A stretch of 64,000 nucleotides of DNA. Origin: Mactromeris polynyma. Taxonomy: Eukaryota; Mollusca; Bivalvia; Venerida; Mactridae. Each line of letters begins with the position of its first letter. Positions within the stretch are counted from its first letter, which is position 1. Shown in pieces: positions 13,901 through 28,900 of the stretch. Location of the stretch: the NCBI GenBank assembly GCA_032209605.1, contig JASFXZ010000028.1, forward strand, positions 8,070,941 through 8,134,940, read 5' to 3'. The position numbers were made by a program, and so were the translations under genes. The notes under the pieces are model-generated. The model had not been told where the DNA came from and searched no databases. It saw only the letters and a program-made list of their open reading frames with translations.

Positions 13901-16900
13901 CGAAGTGTGGACTTAGAAGTGTCGTTGAGTATACTAGGTGCCGTACTTTCCCGTACTTTCCCGTACTTTCCCGTACTTTCCTGTAGACAGTGGCCACGTT
14001 GTCTCCTGTATATATTGTATTTGCACTGATTGTCACTATATATATGTGTGTGTTACAGTGTACTCTGCACACGGGTTGCACATTGCATGGTACACGTTTA
14101 TCAGGTTGACCTTGGTGGAAGATGTAGAGGTCATTCACTTCTCGATGTTGTTATGTCGCTGACATATGTATTTGAGTACCGTTGTACTTACGGACTTATG
14201 CTAGTGTATGATTTGCGTAAATGCGTTTTACTAAAATATTTGTGCCTAGGTTTTTTCGTCGTAAGATTGTTTTGTTTTTCTCACCTCCATTGGAAGAGTT
14301 ATGAACTATTTCCATGTTTGTTTAAATAGAAACTTGCACAAATCTGTAAAAACGCACTTACGGATGAAAATTAAATCGTAAGAGAAAATTTTATGTAAAC
14401 TTAAGGCAAACTTACGCCATGTTAGTAATTATACCCTGGAGTAAAGGTAAATTGGCAACTATTTTGTAATCTGTTCAGCCTGTTCTGTTACACATATAAT
14501 TCAACTCCCCGAAACAGATGATAATTTTTTCGAAAAATTACATAAAACAGTCAGTATAATGACAGGAAATTGTACGAGGCCATACAAATAATTATTTAAT
14601 TGCCACATGATAAGTATATATTTTTTCACGGATTCCCTTTTGTCCAGACCATTCTCCTAGCACTTGTGATTCCAGGAACATTTCTATTTGTACTGGCCAT
14701 ACATTTTGACTGTAATTTTTGTCTGTGCACATGTTTAGGGCACAGAAGATTGTCATGAGTTCTCTCCCTTTATCCCCTGAAGAATTATCTCCCTTTATCC
14801 CTTCTATAGTAAATAAAGGGAGAGCACTCTAGAAGGGATAAAGGGAGAGAACTCGTGACAATCTCCTGTAATTTAGAGTAAGCCTTGTGAAGACCATGTA
14901 TAACCTGTCTTAGTTTGCATGGTATAAAGTTTTAGCTTACCCCTCAATGCTATGCAAAAGTTTAATACAAACAAAATAAACTTCCGTGCATATTAAGCCA
15001 CCTGAAATCCTCCGTACACAATATTTTCTTCATTTGTTTGTATTGTAAACTACAGCATTGTCATGTTTCTTAGCTTCACTGTTGCCATGGGTAACGTATC
15101 TATGTGTTTCATCTCCTCTGTAGTTGCTAAGCAACATGTGGAATTAATGTACAAATTGATGGTTTTAGGTACAGGAGATTGTCACAAGTTCTCTCCCTTT
15201 ATCCCATCTAGAGTTCTCTCCCTGTATAACTTCTATAGCATATGTATATATAGTATATTGTATGTATAGTACTATATACCATATGTACATAATACTATGG
15301 ACAGGATTAAGGGAAGAGAACTCGAGAAAAGATAAAGGGAGAGAACTCTAAAAGAGATAAAGGGAGAGAACTCATGACAATCTCCTGGGGTTTTAGGTAA
15401 TGATTAATAAAGGAGAGTCATTCTAGAAAAACAGACATGTAGATGAATAGCTGTGTGGCTGGTACAATGTGTCTTGGTATTTAATTTTAGGAACACATAT
15501 TTATGAATTTAAATACAATTTTAAACTGAGTAATACGTTAGAAGCTAGAGATTTCAATTAAAAAAATGAAAGTTAGAAAAAAACATTTTTGTTTGATAGA
15601 AGTTGGCTTCGATGATTATTAAGTACATTTATTAATGGATAATTATAATATGTCACGAAGTTGTGATGCCAATATTGAATAAAATATGCCTTAAACAAGC
15701 TTTCTATATAACACTAGAATATGTTGATTAGTTTGTAAACATTCAATACACAATGTTTATTTGTTATTATAGCATAACACTTCCTTCTGTTATAGTACTG
15801 TTGATAATTCGTCGCATTATTTCCAGAACCCCATAACTTTTTCGTCTTTTTTAGAAAAACAATTAAAGTTTTACCCTCCTATAGAGATAAATTGTGTCAT
15901 ACGTTATTGAATTGCATTTTATTTAAGTTATATGCATTCCATAACAATATAGGTTGTACAGATAGAAAGAGCTTAGAAAGACGGTTTCAACGATACCTGA
16001 AATACTCAAATCCGCCAAAAATTGAGTTACAGGGTTCTGGAAATACGGCGACAATTCTATATTTTTTTTCATTTATTGCGTTATATTACGATAATATAAA
16101 TGTTTCTGCACATCTTCACTAGTTAATATGTCTCGCTGTTCAGATCACATATTTATTTTAACTCTTACACAACACACAACTACTAACAACAAAATATGTC
16201 GTGTCTGATTGTACGAAACATAAGTATCTTGAGATTCACATGAGATTATCTCAAATTCTAGTAATTGAGAGAGACATAGTTATAAATTACCAGTGGGTTC
16301 TGAACATTTAAAAATTTCTAACTTTTATAACAGGGGTTCGTTCCACTGGGTGATAATTTTGGACCGGATTTCATTGGCAGATAATTTATGATTTAGAGAA
16401 AAATTGACGCTTCAGCCACAATGCTGAGAGTCAAGGGGTCAACTCAAAGGTCAAATAGGGCCCCGTATAACTTGTTAATAGTCTGTGATATATGTATGTA
16501 TTCTTAAGTTACACTCTAGCTAGAGTTTGGTGATGAACACTTGAAATGATCTCAAGTCTAAAGTTTCGTGAAATTGGAACAAACAACATGCCATACCACA
16601 GTTATAATTAGTAGTATTTATGATTGTATTGATATATATTACAGTTCGCTCGTCGGTAAATCCACGACGTCATGCGACATGTACCTCGCCGGAGATGCAG
16701 ACACACAACGAACGACCTTACAGTCGTATGTCTCTTCCAGCCAAGTATTTGTACAATAGGTAGGTTGGTAACTTATTTCTTAATTTGAAATAAAATTATA
16801 AACTTCAGTCGGACCTCGTTTATTTGAAAACCTTCAATCCGAATACTCCATGGTACCATCTGAAATAAATAATGATTATTGCCGCATTTGGCCCAAAAGT

Positions 16901-19900
16901 CTCACGGTGCGTAACATTAATTTGTCGTATATGTTCTAAATATAGTTATCAACTAAACAATCATTAGCACAAGTTTAAACTTCGAACAGTATTTCAATCT
17001 AGTGCGCGTGACGTCATATGTCAAACTGGCTCACCAATTTCCGATGCTTAAGAAAATCTTAAGAAAGCGAATTTAAGAAACGCTTTCTGAAACGGTTTAG
17101 GAAGTTCTTAAAAATCTTCTTAAATCGGAAATTTAAGATAAGAAAATAGATAAGATAAGAAGCTTAATAAAAACGGTACCCAGGTCCTGATGTATCTTCT
17201 TAGGCACGTTGAATTGCAATGTGCAATAAGGCCATGCCAATTTGGATTTTTGTTAAGCGTCTGCGTGCGTCTAGGTTTTGCGCTCCTTGAGCCAAAAAAA
17301 ACATTTTTCTAAGCCAAAAATTCTCAAATATTTTCGATATCCATGATTCGACAATGGCAGTTTTAGTTGAGATCCGACAACGATGTGATTATTGTGTGAA
17401 AACTAGTCAATTTGTGTGAAAACGAGTCAGTTTTAAATTAGATTTATTCATGTATAGATCTAGTTTTGAAAGATACTATTTTGTTTTGTTTTTATGATGT
17501 TTCTTTCATTAAAATATCTAAAATTATGCATCACTTATTATCTGAGGATATTTGTTTTTACGTTATGAGAACAAGACAAGTGTTTGAGTCCAAAGGGTCT
17601 TATTCAGTCCCTTTATACTTTTGCTTACCATTATGTTCTTTGATAATTGCAGCGAATATGCAGATATGAGTATAGGTGAAAGGATTTATCTCTGGAGTAT
17701 AGAAAAAATTTACAATGTGGAACGAATGAAAAAATTGAAACAAGACCAATATCAAAAACTTCTTGATGGAGAAGCAAAGAAAGGTAGGTTGATATCAGAA
17801 TATAGTTACTGCTGATATAGACTGGTAGGTTGATATCAGAATATAGTTACTGCTGATATAGACTGGTAGGTTGATATCAGAATATAGTTACTGCTGATAT
17901 AGACTGGTAGGTTGATATCAGAATATAGTTACTGCTGATATATACTGGTAGGTTGATATCAGAATATAGTTACTGCTGATATAGACTGGTAGGTTGCTAT
18001 CAGAATATAGTTACTGCTGATATAGACTGGTAGGTTGATATCAGAATATAGTTACTGCTGATATAGACTGGTAGGTTGATATCAGAATAGAGTTACTGCT
18101 GATATAGACTGGTAGGTTGATATCAGAATATAGTAACTGCTGAGATAGACTGGTAGGTTGATATTAGAATATAGTAACTTCTGATAAAGACTGGTAGGTT
18201 GATATTAGAATATAGTAACTTCTGATAAAGACTGGTAGGTTGATATCAGAATATAGTAACTTCTGATAAAGACTGGTAGGTTGATATCAGAATATAGTAA
18301 CTTCTGATAAAGACTGGTAGGTTGATATCAGAATATAGTAACTTCTGATAAAGACTGGTAGGTTGATATTAGAATATAGTAACTTCTGATAAAGACTGGT
18401 AGGTTGATATTAGAATATAGTAACTTCTGATAAAGACTGGTAGGTTGATATCAGAATATAGTAACTTCTGATAAAGACTGGTAGGTTGATATCAGAATAG
18501 AGTTACTGCTGATAAAGACTGGTAGGTTGATATCAGAATATAGTAACTTCTGATAAAGACTGGTAGGTTGATATTAGAATATAGTAACTGCTGATATAGA
18601 CTGGTAGGTTGATATCAGAATATAGTTACTGCTGAGATAGACTGGTAGGTTGATATTAGAATATAGTAACTGCTGATATAGACTGGTAGGTTGATATCAG
18701 AATATAGTAACTTCTGATAAAGACTGGTAGGTTGATATTAGAATATAGTAACTTCTGATAAAGACTGGTAGGTTGATATCAGAATATTGTTACTGCTGAT
18801 ATAGACTGGTAGGTTGATATCAGAATATAGTTACTGCTGATAAAGAAAAGTAGGTTGATATCAGAGAGTTACTGCTGATATAGAAAACGAGGTTGATATC
18901 AGAGTTACTGCTAATAAAGAAAGGTACATTGATATCAGAATAGAGTTGCTGTTGATAAAGATGATTTGAAACATATTTTGTATGGAAAATATAACCAGAT
19001 AAAATTGTGATAAAGTTGAAGTTCTTGAGTAGTATGTTTGATGCTTGATCCAATCCAGAAGTAGGGGATCTGGACCCCCTAAGATTTTGATAGGGTTGTC
19101 CATATCTAATACTAGATCACGATGGGGTCTCAAAAGGGCTCTTCCTTCTAGACTTCTCACCCTTTATCCCTTATATAGTATATCGAGGGTTCAGTGCAAG
19201 ACAATACTAACTCCTATATAAATACAAAGGAGTTAGGAGTGTCTTGCGCTGAACCCTCGATATGTACTTTTGAAGGAATAAAGGGAGAGAATTGTAGACC
19301 ATTTCCTGCATTGTCCCAGAGTTGTGTGTTTACAGTTGATACATGTATTAGTATACAGAAGTTCAATTATCTTTCTTCCTGTTTCATTTGTGTGGAATTA
19401 CCAATCTCCTACGCAGTGATCTCCCCTTATAGTTATCGGAGATCTCTGCCATCACAAACTTTTCGTCAAGATTTTTGACGAAATATATTTTTCATTTATT
19501 TAATTTTTGTTGACAATTTTATAGTCATATATCTTAATTTCAAACGTATAAGATGTTTGGTGGTATGAAAAGTTTAAAAAAACAATATTTAAAAAGTTAT
19601 TTAAAAATAACCAACGATATCACGCGAGTTTCTTCTTCGGATCGGCCATTTTGTCCAACCAACCATCATCACGTGACTTTTGTGATGGCAGTGGTTATTG
19701 CTGTACTTCAAGGGAAGATAACCGCTGTGTGGAGTTTGTGGAATTACCTTCTTAACAAAGTTTCGAATGAAAAGATTTCTAGAAAACTTGTTGTATATAC
19801 GTATATTCTAAGTATGCTTCATTATCTGTTCAGGTTATCTCAGTCAAGGAGAGTTTGCCAAGTATAGACGTTACATCAGCAGTGCAAGTGCTCGTAGTTA

Positions 19901-22900
19901 TGGAACTGAGTCACCATCGGCGAACAGCAGACGTTCAAAATCAGCGTACTCGCAGAGATCTCGATCTTCTCAAGTCAAATCCAGTCCGGCAAAGTCTGAT
20001 ACAAAGTAAATCAATTTAACAAGAGTTTGTTACTATGTCAATGACTCTTGTGGTATAGAAAATTACTATGTCAATGACTCTTGTGGTATAGAAAATTACT
20101 ATGTCAATGACTCTTGTGGTATAGAAGATTACTATGTCAATGACTCTTGTGGTATAGAAAATTACTATGTCAATGACTCTTGTGGTATACTAATTACTAT
20201 GTCAATGACTCTTGTGGTATAGAAAATTACTATGTCAATGACTCTTGTGGTATAGAAAATTACTATGTCAATGACTCTTTTGGTATAGAAAATTACTATG
20301 TCAATGACTCTTGTGGTATAGAAAATTATTATGTCATTGACTCTTGTGGTATAGAAAATATAAAATTGTCTGTCTGGCTTTAGAATTTAAAAAATAATAT
20401 GGAGCAGGGAAGATTATACATTCACAAATCTTCTATACTCTAGTCTGGTCTAGACGAAAGAAAGGCCAGGCACATGCAGGGAACACAAAAACAATGCCAT
20501 ATACACCAAATATACTGATATAAGTCTCAATTTCATGATACAATCTTACTCTAATATTCTATAGTTTAGTTTAAATATATTTATTTTACATCGCTTGTGA
20601 AACAAGTTCTTACAACTTATTCTAATCACTCTTGATGACTGCTTCCTGTTTACCAACCAGTACACGCACCAAATTAAGGTATTGTGAAGTTTGTGATAAA
20701 ACCTAGCTTATCGCGGGGCTTGAACTCACAACCTTCAGATCAGGAGTCAGGTGCTCTACCCCACGACCACTGTGCCTTCCCTCGACCACTGCGCCTTCCC
20801 TCGACCAATGCGCCTTCCCTCCACCAATGCGCCTTCCCTCGACCACTGCGCCTTCCCTCGACCACTGCGCCTTCCCTCGACCAATGCGCCTTCCCTCCAC
20901 CAATGCGCCTTCCCTCGACCACTGCGCCTTCCCTCGACCACTGCGCCTTCCCTCGACCAATGCGCCTTCCCTCGACCACTGCGCCTTCCCTCCACCACTG
21001 TGACTTCCCTCGACCACTGCCCCTTCCCACGACCACTGCGCCTTCCCTCGACCACTGCGCCTTCCCTTGACCACTGCGACTTCCCACGACCACTGCGCCT
21101 TCCCACGACCACTGCGCCTTCCCACGACCACTGCGCCTTCCCACGACCACTGCGCCTTCCCACGACCACTGCGCCTTCCCACGACCACTGCGCCTTCCCA
21201 CGACCACTGCGCCTTCCCACGACCACTGCGCCTTCCCACGACCACTGCGCCTTCCCACGACCACTGCGCCTTCCCACGACCACTGCGCCTTCCCACGACC
21301 ACTGCGCCTTCCCTTGACCACTGCGCCTTCCCACGACCACTGCGCCTTCCCTTGACCACTGCGCCTTCCCACGACCACTGCGCCTTCCCACGACCACTGT
21401 GCCTTCCCTTGACCACTGCGCCTTCCCACGACCACTGCGCCTTCCCACGACCACTGCGCCTTCCCACGACCACTGCGCCTTCCCACGACCACTGCGCCTT
21501 CCCTTGACCACTGCGCCTTCCCACGACCACTGCGCCTTCCCTTGACCACTGTGCCTTCCCACGACCACTGCGCCTTCCCACGACCACTGCGCCTTCCCTT
21601 GACCACTGCGCCTTCCCACGACCACTGCGCCTTCCCACGACCACTGCGCCTTCCCTGGACCACTGCACCTTCCCACGACCACTGCGCCTTCCCACGACCA
21701 CTGCGCCTTCCCTTGACCACTGCGCCTTCCCACGACCACTGCGCCTTCCCTTGACCACTGCGCCTTCCCACGACCACTGCGCCTTCCCTTGACCACTGCG
21801 CCTTCCCACGACCACTGCGCCTTCCCTTGACCACTGCGCCTTCCCTTGACCACTGTGACTTCCCTTGACCACTGCGCCTTCCCTTGACCACTGTGACTTC
21901 CCTTGACCACTGTGACTTCCCTTGACCACTGCGCCTTCCCACGACCACTGCGCCTTCCCTTGACCACTGTGACTTCCCTTGACCACTGCGCCTTCCCACG
22001 ACCACTGCGCCTTCCCTTGACCACTGTGACTTCCCTATTATTCTATCATTATTACTATGAGGTATTCTGGTTTTTGTGGGCTATTTCAGTTACAATACAC
22101 ATCTAAAGTCATAATAATACTGAGTAAATTTTCTTCTATTTGTTTGAAAGCTCTGCTATTATTCAGTTTTGGTTTTGGCAATGAAAATGTGCGCACTTAG
22201 TTATTGCTATGCCCCCAATTTGGCAATATTATCATTATGTGTTATTTATTATGGCTTGATTTATTGCAATTGCCTGCCCACTAGCTCAGTTGGTAGAGCG
22301 CTAGACTGTCACCCAGCAGATCTGGGTGCCCGGGTTGGGCAGGTTATGTTCTTCAGTGACATTGGTTACGGTCAGGTCCTCCATATGTGGAGAAGTTGTC
22401 AGTTGCTTGGGGAGGACCAAGTTAGTATTGGTTGATATTAATTCCAGGAAATCTGGTTAGGTCAACTGCTCGCCGTATATGACTGAAATATTGTTGAAAA
22501 ATGGCGTAAAACATGATGAAAACAAAGATGTCTTCATGGAACACTCCCTGCACACTGCAATTCTAACTAATTCTAAATCATTCTTAATCTAGGTCAGATG
22601 GAAAAGAGACCGAGCAGACGGAGAGACCGAAAACTTCTATGGGTCATGGAAGAAAGGAATCTAGGGACAGAAGCAAGTCACCAGAGCACGCTGAACGTCA
22701 CAGGTCAGCCTCAGTTGAGTCTGAAGACCGCAAACCGAACGGCAAGGAGAGAAAATCTCCAGCTTCTAGTCGAAAGAGTTCTGCTAAATCGCAAAGGTCA
22801 TTAAGGTCACCGACAAGGTCAAAATCTAGTAGCAGGGTATCTAGTAAGGTGTCACTAAGAAGCACTGACAAAACTAAGGGGGGCAACTCTGATACAAAGG

Positions 22901-25900
22901 GAGAGAACTCTGATACAAAGGGAGAGAACTCTGATACAAAGGAAGCAGCAGATAATGAAATTATCCATCATAAAGAAGGCAAAGATAGACCCAAGTCTCG
23001 ACTAGGTCATCCTGGTGCAGCAGACGACAGAGACAAAGGTGAAGGTCATTATTTAGTAATTTAGTTCATTAACGCTTTTTACTCTTGTTTAACCTGGTAA
23101 CTGAGTTTTACGGATGGTAGAAAAAAATCTACATTGTGGGAAAAATGGTTGCTTAGTTACACATATAATTGTTGCTTGAAACATTGACTTCTTTTGCCAT
23201 CTTACAGTATGAATCAAAGCCCAGATTTTAAAAAACATTTTTGTTTACTTGCATTTACCTTTTTATCTATTCAATGATGTTTTCACTTTGTCAAAACAAA
23301 GACAGGTTATTCAGTTTTTCATCCAAAATCTCAGTTACCTCCCTTTGTAAATATAAACCAGATTCTGTGTTCATTCTTCTTTTGATACAATATATATGTA
23401 TTTATATTAATCAGTTTCAATCTTCTCTGTTTCTGTGCTGTCATATAAACGAGAAAACTAGTTTTGATTTATGTCTATCCGTCTGTTTGTCTGTATGTAG
23501 GTATGTATGTCTGGATGTCGGTCTGTATGGCCATCCTGTTTATTTGTCTGTTGTCGATTTTTTTGCGTTCAGTTTCTTCATTCAAATATTTATGTTTAAT
23601 TAATGCTGACAGTATCATTCCTTTTCGGTACTTTTCCTGTTATGGCAAATTGTTTCAATGTACGTTTTATCGTCAAAGTACCAAAAATGAAAATACCGCG
23701 AAATAGGAAGTTATGGAAAAAATAGTAGCAAACATGAAACAAAATGAAAAAAAAGTTCTGGTCATACAAAGTACAGATGTTTGGCATTGAATGTGTTGTC
23801 AGATATTCACCAGCGTACAATTCACGTAATTCTTTTTTATGATAAGATATTCTGAAACTGTTTTCTCGAATACATCTAAATATCGCTTAAGTGTACTGAC
23901 TATATTGATATTATATTGAATGACACAGCTTTCATCAATATCGTCTGTCTATAGGAAAGTATCAAATGAATTTGTTACTGTTTATTTTCTACATCATTTC
24001 AATACCTGAGTCTAGTGTAGATGATAAGGTTACATCGATGTTTGTGTGTTGTTTAATGTTTTTAATAGTAACAGACAGAGAAATCTATATCATATATCAC
24101 CATACGGTCAGACCTCGTTTATTTGACAACCTTCTGTCCGAATACTTGGTATCATCCGAAATAAATATCAGATCCCGATGTATTTTCTTTAAGGCATGGC
24201 AAATTGAAATGTCTAACTGCATTATTCGAAATAATATTTCGGACCCGATGAATTTAAATGAAAAATTTCCAACTGTATTATTCAATGAACAATGTCCAAC
24301 TGTATTATTCGAAATAATATTTCGGACCCGATGAATTCGAATGAAAAATGTCCAACTGTATTATTCAATGAACAATGTCCAACTGTATTATTCGAAATAA
24401 TATTTCGGACCCGATGAATTCGAATGAAAAATGTCCAACTGTATTATTCAATGAACAATGTCCAACTGTATTATTCGAAATAATATTTCGGACCCGATGA
24501 ATTCGAATGAAAAATGTCCAACTGTATTATTCGAAATAATATTTCGGACCCGATGAATTCGAATGAAAAATGTCCAACTGTATTATTTGAAATAATATTT
24601 CGGACCCGATGAATTCGCATGAACGATGTCCAACTGTATTATTCGAAATAATATTTCGGACCCGATGAATTTAAATGAACGATGTCCAACTGTATTATTC
24701 GAAATAATATTTCAGACCCGATGAATTTAAATGAAAAATGTCCAACTGTATTATTCAAAATAATATTTCGGAGCCGATAAATTCGAATGAAAAATGTCCA
24801 ACTGTATTATTCGAAATTATATTTCGGACCCTATAAATTCGCATGAACGATGTCCGACAGTATTATTCAAAATTAAATTTTGGCCCAGACGAATCCGATT
24901 GAACGAGGTCTGACTGTATCTTTGTACATGTATTTGTGTTTTGCTGTGAGGGAAATGATCATATTAGAATTGTAAGGTCTTTAACATAACAGCTTCGGTA
25001 TTTACTGACACTATAAATGTTTACGAATACTTAGCGTACTGTACTTCAAATGTTATCTTACTTCTCTTCATATGGCTTACGAACTTTCATGCAAATTCAT
25101 GGTACATATTTCTTTTTGCTATAACTGTTATAAATAACTCATATTTTGAGAATGCTACGGTTGTGTATACGTTGCTATGGTTACGCCTTGAGAAGAATAT
25201 GATATTGTCTATAATCGCTACAAAACCTGTTGTTGAATACGTGTTTACTGATTTGTGCTTATTCGGATAGAATTTATTAATTTCAACAAAATTATGGACT
25301 TATAATATAGTGTGATTTAATGTTGAATTACTCCTTCATTTGATCAGTAGTGTGGATTACCTGCCCTTAGTTATCGGTACTGTTCTGCAGGATACTTTGC
25401 AGGGAAGTTAAGTACACTGAATGCACAAGACCGTCAGACCAGTTGGACATGACCGGTAAAATTTGAAGAGGTCCGTTGAGATTTTACAATAACACTGGCC
25501 CTCCAGTCCAGAGGGTTCCCAACTTCTCAGTGAACGAAAAATAGCCATAACTTTACTGGAAATTTCAATACGCCTCTATTAATTGTCTACAATGATTTTC
25601 ATTGGTTTATAGCAAGTTATTTGAGGTAAATGTATATATAATGTATGCGTTATATCAATATGTATAAATGAAATTGGAGAAAATTGGTCGTTAAATTTCT
25701 TTTTATGGGCATTACAGAAGTAAAGAAAAATATGAACTCATCAAGTTTCAGGGCATAAGATGCACCTTTCATTTGAGTGTTGGAAACCTAACTTATAGTT
25801 TACACAGGCTGTATTAAGGACTTAACTCACGGTACCATAAATTTGCATGGAAGTGATTTTATTTTTTTTGCGAGAATTTTATTCCGTTTTAATGTTGTGT

Positions 25901-28900
25901 ATAATTTTGTGTGTAGAGGATGAAATTATAGAACAATAGGTAAGTCACTTCACCTGGGACCGGGATTATAACGGACACTTACATTCAGCACTCAAATATT
26001 AAATCATCAAATTAACTCTTATTAGCCCGATAGTGGAAATTTGAGTGTGCAAAATTCATGGAAAAGTCAAATTAGCGCCGAGTTTTCATTTTTGGTCCAT
26101 TTTCTTTGAGATTTAAGTGTAATTATAGGATATGGGACTAATTCTTGTGTTTGAGTGCCCACATCACTCCACACTCAGATTTAAAAATTACTCCCATATC
26201 TCATATTGAAATTCAAATCTGTAAGAAAATTGGCCACAAATAATATTAAGTACTCATTTAACATTTTCACACCGTTTCACTAATTTTTCACACATTTTTC
26301 ACACATTTTTCACACATTTTTCACACATTTTCCACACATTTTTCACACAGTTTTCACACAGTTTTCACACAGTTTTCACACAGTTTTCACACTAAATATG
26401 TTCTCTATCAGACTCCAAAGACGAAATTTTCTGATTCGAGTGCCGAGTGTAATTATTCGTTATAATCCCGGGTCCAGATCTAGCGCAAATAAAACATATT
26501 ACATAGAATCATGGCTGTTTACACACTATTTAGGTGGTCTGTGTATTTAGTGTTGCACTTAACACAATATGCCAGGTATTCACTAATTATCCTTGTATTC
26601 AAAGGAGATTGTCACGAGTTCTCTCCCTTTATCACTTTTAGAGTTCTTTCCCTTGATTGCTTATCGAGTTCTCTCTCTTTACATGTGTTATAGTATATGT
26701 ATATATAGCACTACATAATACATGTATCGTAAAAGGAAAAAAGAAGGGGAGAGAACTTGTGACAATCTCCTGTGCTTGTAATAACACATTTTATTTGTAT
26801 GTTTTAATTTACATGAGAAAAGTTGTAAAGGTCTGTCAGCCAATGAAAACAGGTTTTGCAAAATATTGAGGTGGTCAGCCAATGAAAACAGGTTTTGCAA
26901 AATATTGAGGTGGTCAGCCAATGAAAACAGGTTTTGCAAAATATCGACCAATAGATATCGACTTCACAATAATGGTATTATCAGCCTTTTTGGCGTAGCT
27001 GTATAACATTGATTTTGACCTCCATTTTTGACCAACCAAATGTTGTCCTCGAAGCGGGCTTTTTAACATCTGACCAATCATATTTTCACCCTAGAGGCAC
27101 CAAACGGGGTTTTCGTTTGCCTGAGAGGCACCAAACAGGGTTTTCGTAAGATATTATTATATATAGGTCTGAATTAATTTTTTGTAAGGATTTATTTTTC
27201 AACATGTTTCAAAAAACATTATCCAATTTAACATACTGGAAGACATCATTCTATCTATGCCGTTAATCTTTTTTTAAAGATATTTCTTGTTTGAATTGAC
27301 TGCAATAATACTGTTATATAATTATACTCAGTACATTTAAAAATGCACATTTTTGTACATGTGATATGTCTTTTACATTTATTTTATTGTGCTTTAAAAT
27401 TCAATTTGATATGAAAATACCTGTGGATTGAAAGATAATTTAGCATTCACCATTGTGCGTGCAATAATATAATGTTATGTTAAGTTCTTATCTTGCATTC
27501 CTAAGTAAGTTCATGAAATGAGTATATAAGTCCAGCGCTGTAATCTGCAATAGGAAAACAATAATCAATGGCAAACCGGCTTTGTAAGGTAAGACAGGTG
27601 TAGGTTATATATATTTTTTATCTAAATAATTTTATCAACCACATGAAGAACATTTTGCATTGTCACTGAGCTGTTGTCTTGGTATAAAGCTCAGGTATGG
27701 TAATTGGTGTTTCCCGTTTAGTGTCAGTATTTTCTATCTCTGTTAAAACATATTCACTAATCTGTCTTTTTTTTGTACATTATTCCATTAATTACTGTAA
27801 AAGTTTTCATAATTATGTATTAAAATTAATCAGTTAATAGATGCCATCGGAATTCGCTAAAAATGGGGTTTTTACCAGTGGTACAAACAGAATTTAATCT
27901 TAGATCTATTGAAGTTCCATTGTTTCCATTGTGATTTGAGCATGATATTAATGGTACAGTTTTACACTCATGATGTAATCTGTTGTTTTAATGTACAATA
28001 AATCATTCATCAAGCCAGTTCGATGTACAAATATATATACAGGCAAACCTGTCTGTAAAGACCACCCATGTGAACAGCAAAATGTGGTCTTTGTTTACAG
28101 GTGGTCTCTATTAACAGATTAAATATCATTGAAAATGGTCTGATGGGAGATAAAATTGGTGGTCTTTGCAGACAGGTTTCGCAATAGTGGTCTTTGTTCA
28201 CAGGTGGTCTTTAACACAGGTTTGACTGTATATTGTTGTTTGTACCTCCGGATAAGAAGGAAATACCAATAATCATACCAATCCATGTTAGATCTATTCA
28301 GTGTCTGGGGTATTCATGAATCTTTTCGCTCAATATATCCCCATATCTTTCCTAGAGCCGCGGCCGTGGTCCAGTGGTTAGTGCGTCGGACTTGTAACCC
28401 GGCGATCTGGGTTCGATTCCCGGTCGCGGCAGGTCATACCCTTCCATGAAAATTTGACAAAAATGTCGATTTTCCTCCACATGTGGAGAAGTTGCTGGCT
28501 CCTTGTGGAAGGTTAAGTTAGTACTGGTAAGAATTCAGTCCAGGAAAAACTGGTTAGGTGAACCGGCCGCCGTATATAACTGAAATGTCGTTGAGAAACG
28601 GCGTTAAACCCGATGAAACAAACAAACATATCTTTCCTATATATTTTGTAAGTAAAAAACCTTCAAACACTTGCTGAATAAACTAGTTTTAGTTCGTTTA
28701 AATATTTGTTTTTATATAGTGATTATATTTCTTTCAAATGTATTTCATTCAAATAATATTTTATTTATCAAAATACAATTTTACGATCATAGAAATCAAT
28801 GAATAATTTTTTAAATCAACAAATAGAAGGAAATTTATACGAGGCATAAAGGGAACTTTATGCTGGAATGTCTAGATATTGTTATTGGCATGTTCAAATA

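Noticed and set aside
20703..22024. Three overlapping ~420-codon open frames on the minus strand (GRRSGRGKAQWS repeats)
   Set aside because: They are the three frames of one 19-bp minisatellite with no stop codon; periodic peptide, no splice or start context.
22272..22345. Functional tRNA-Asp gene
   Set aside because: No proper T-arm and acceptor 3' strand; followed by the SINE 3' domain.
28355..28430. Functional tRNA-Thr gene
   Set aside because: tRNA-like head is continuous with a SINE body and flanked by a 13-bp duplication; the anticodon stem is imperfect.
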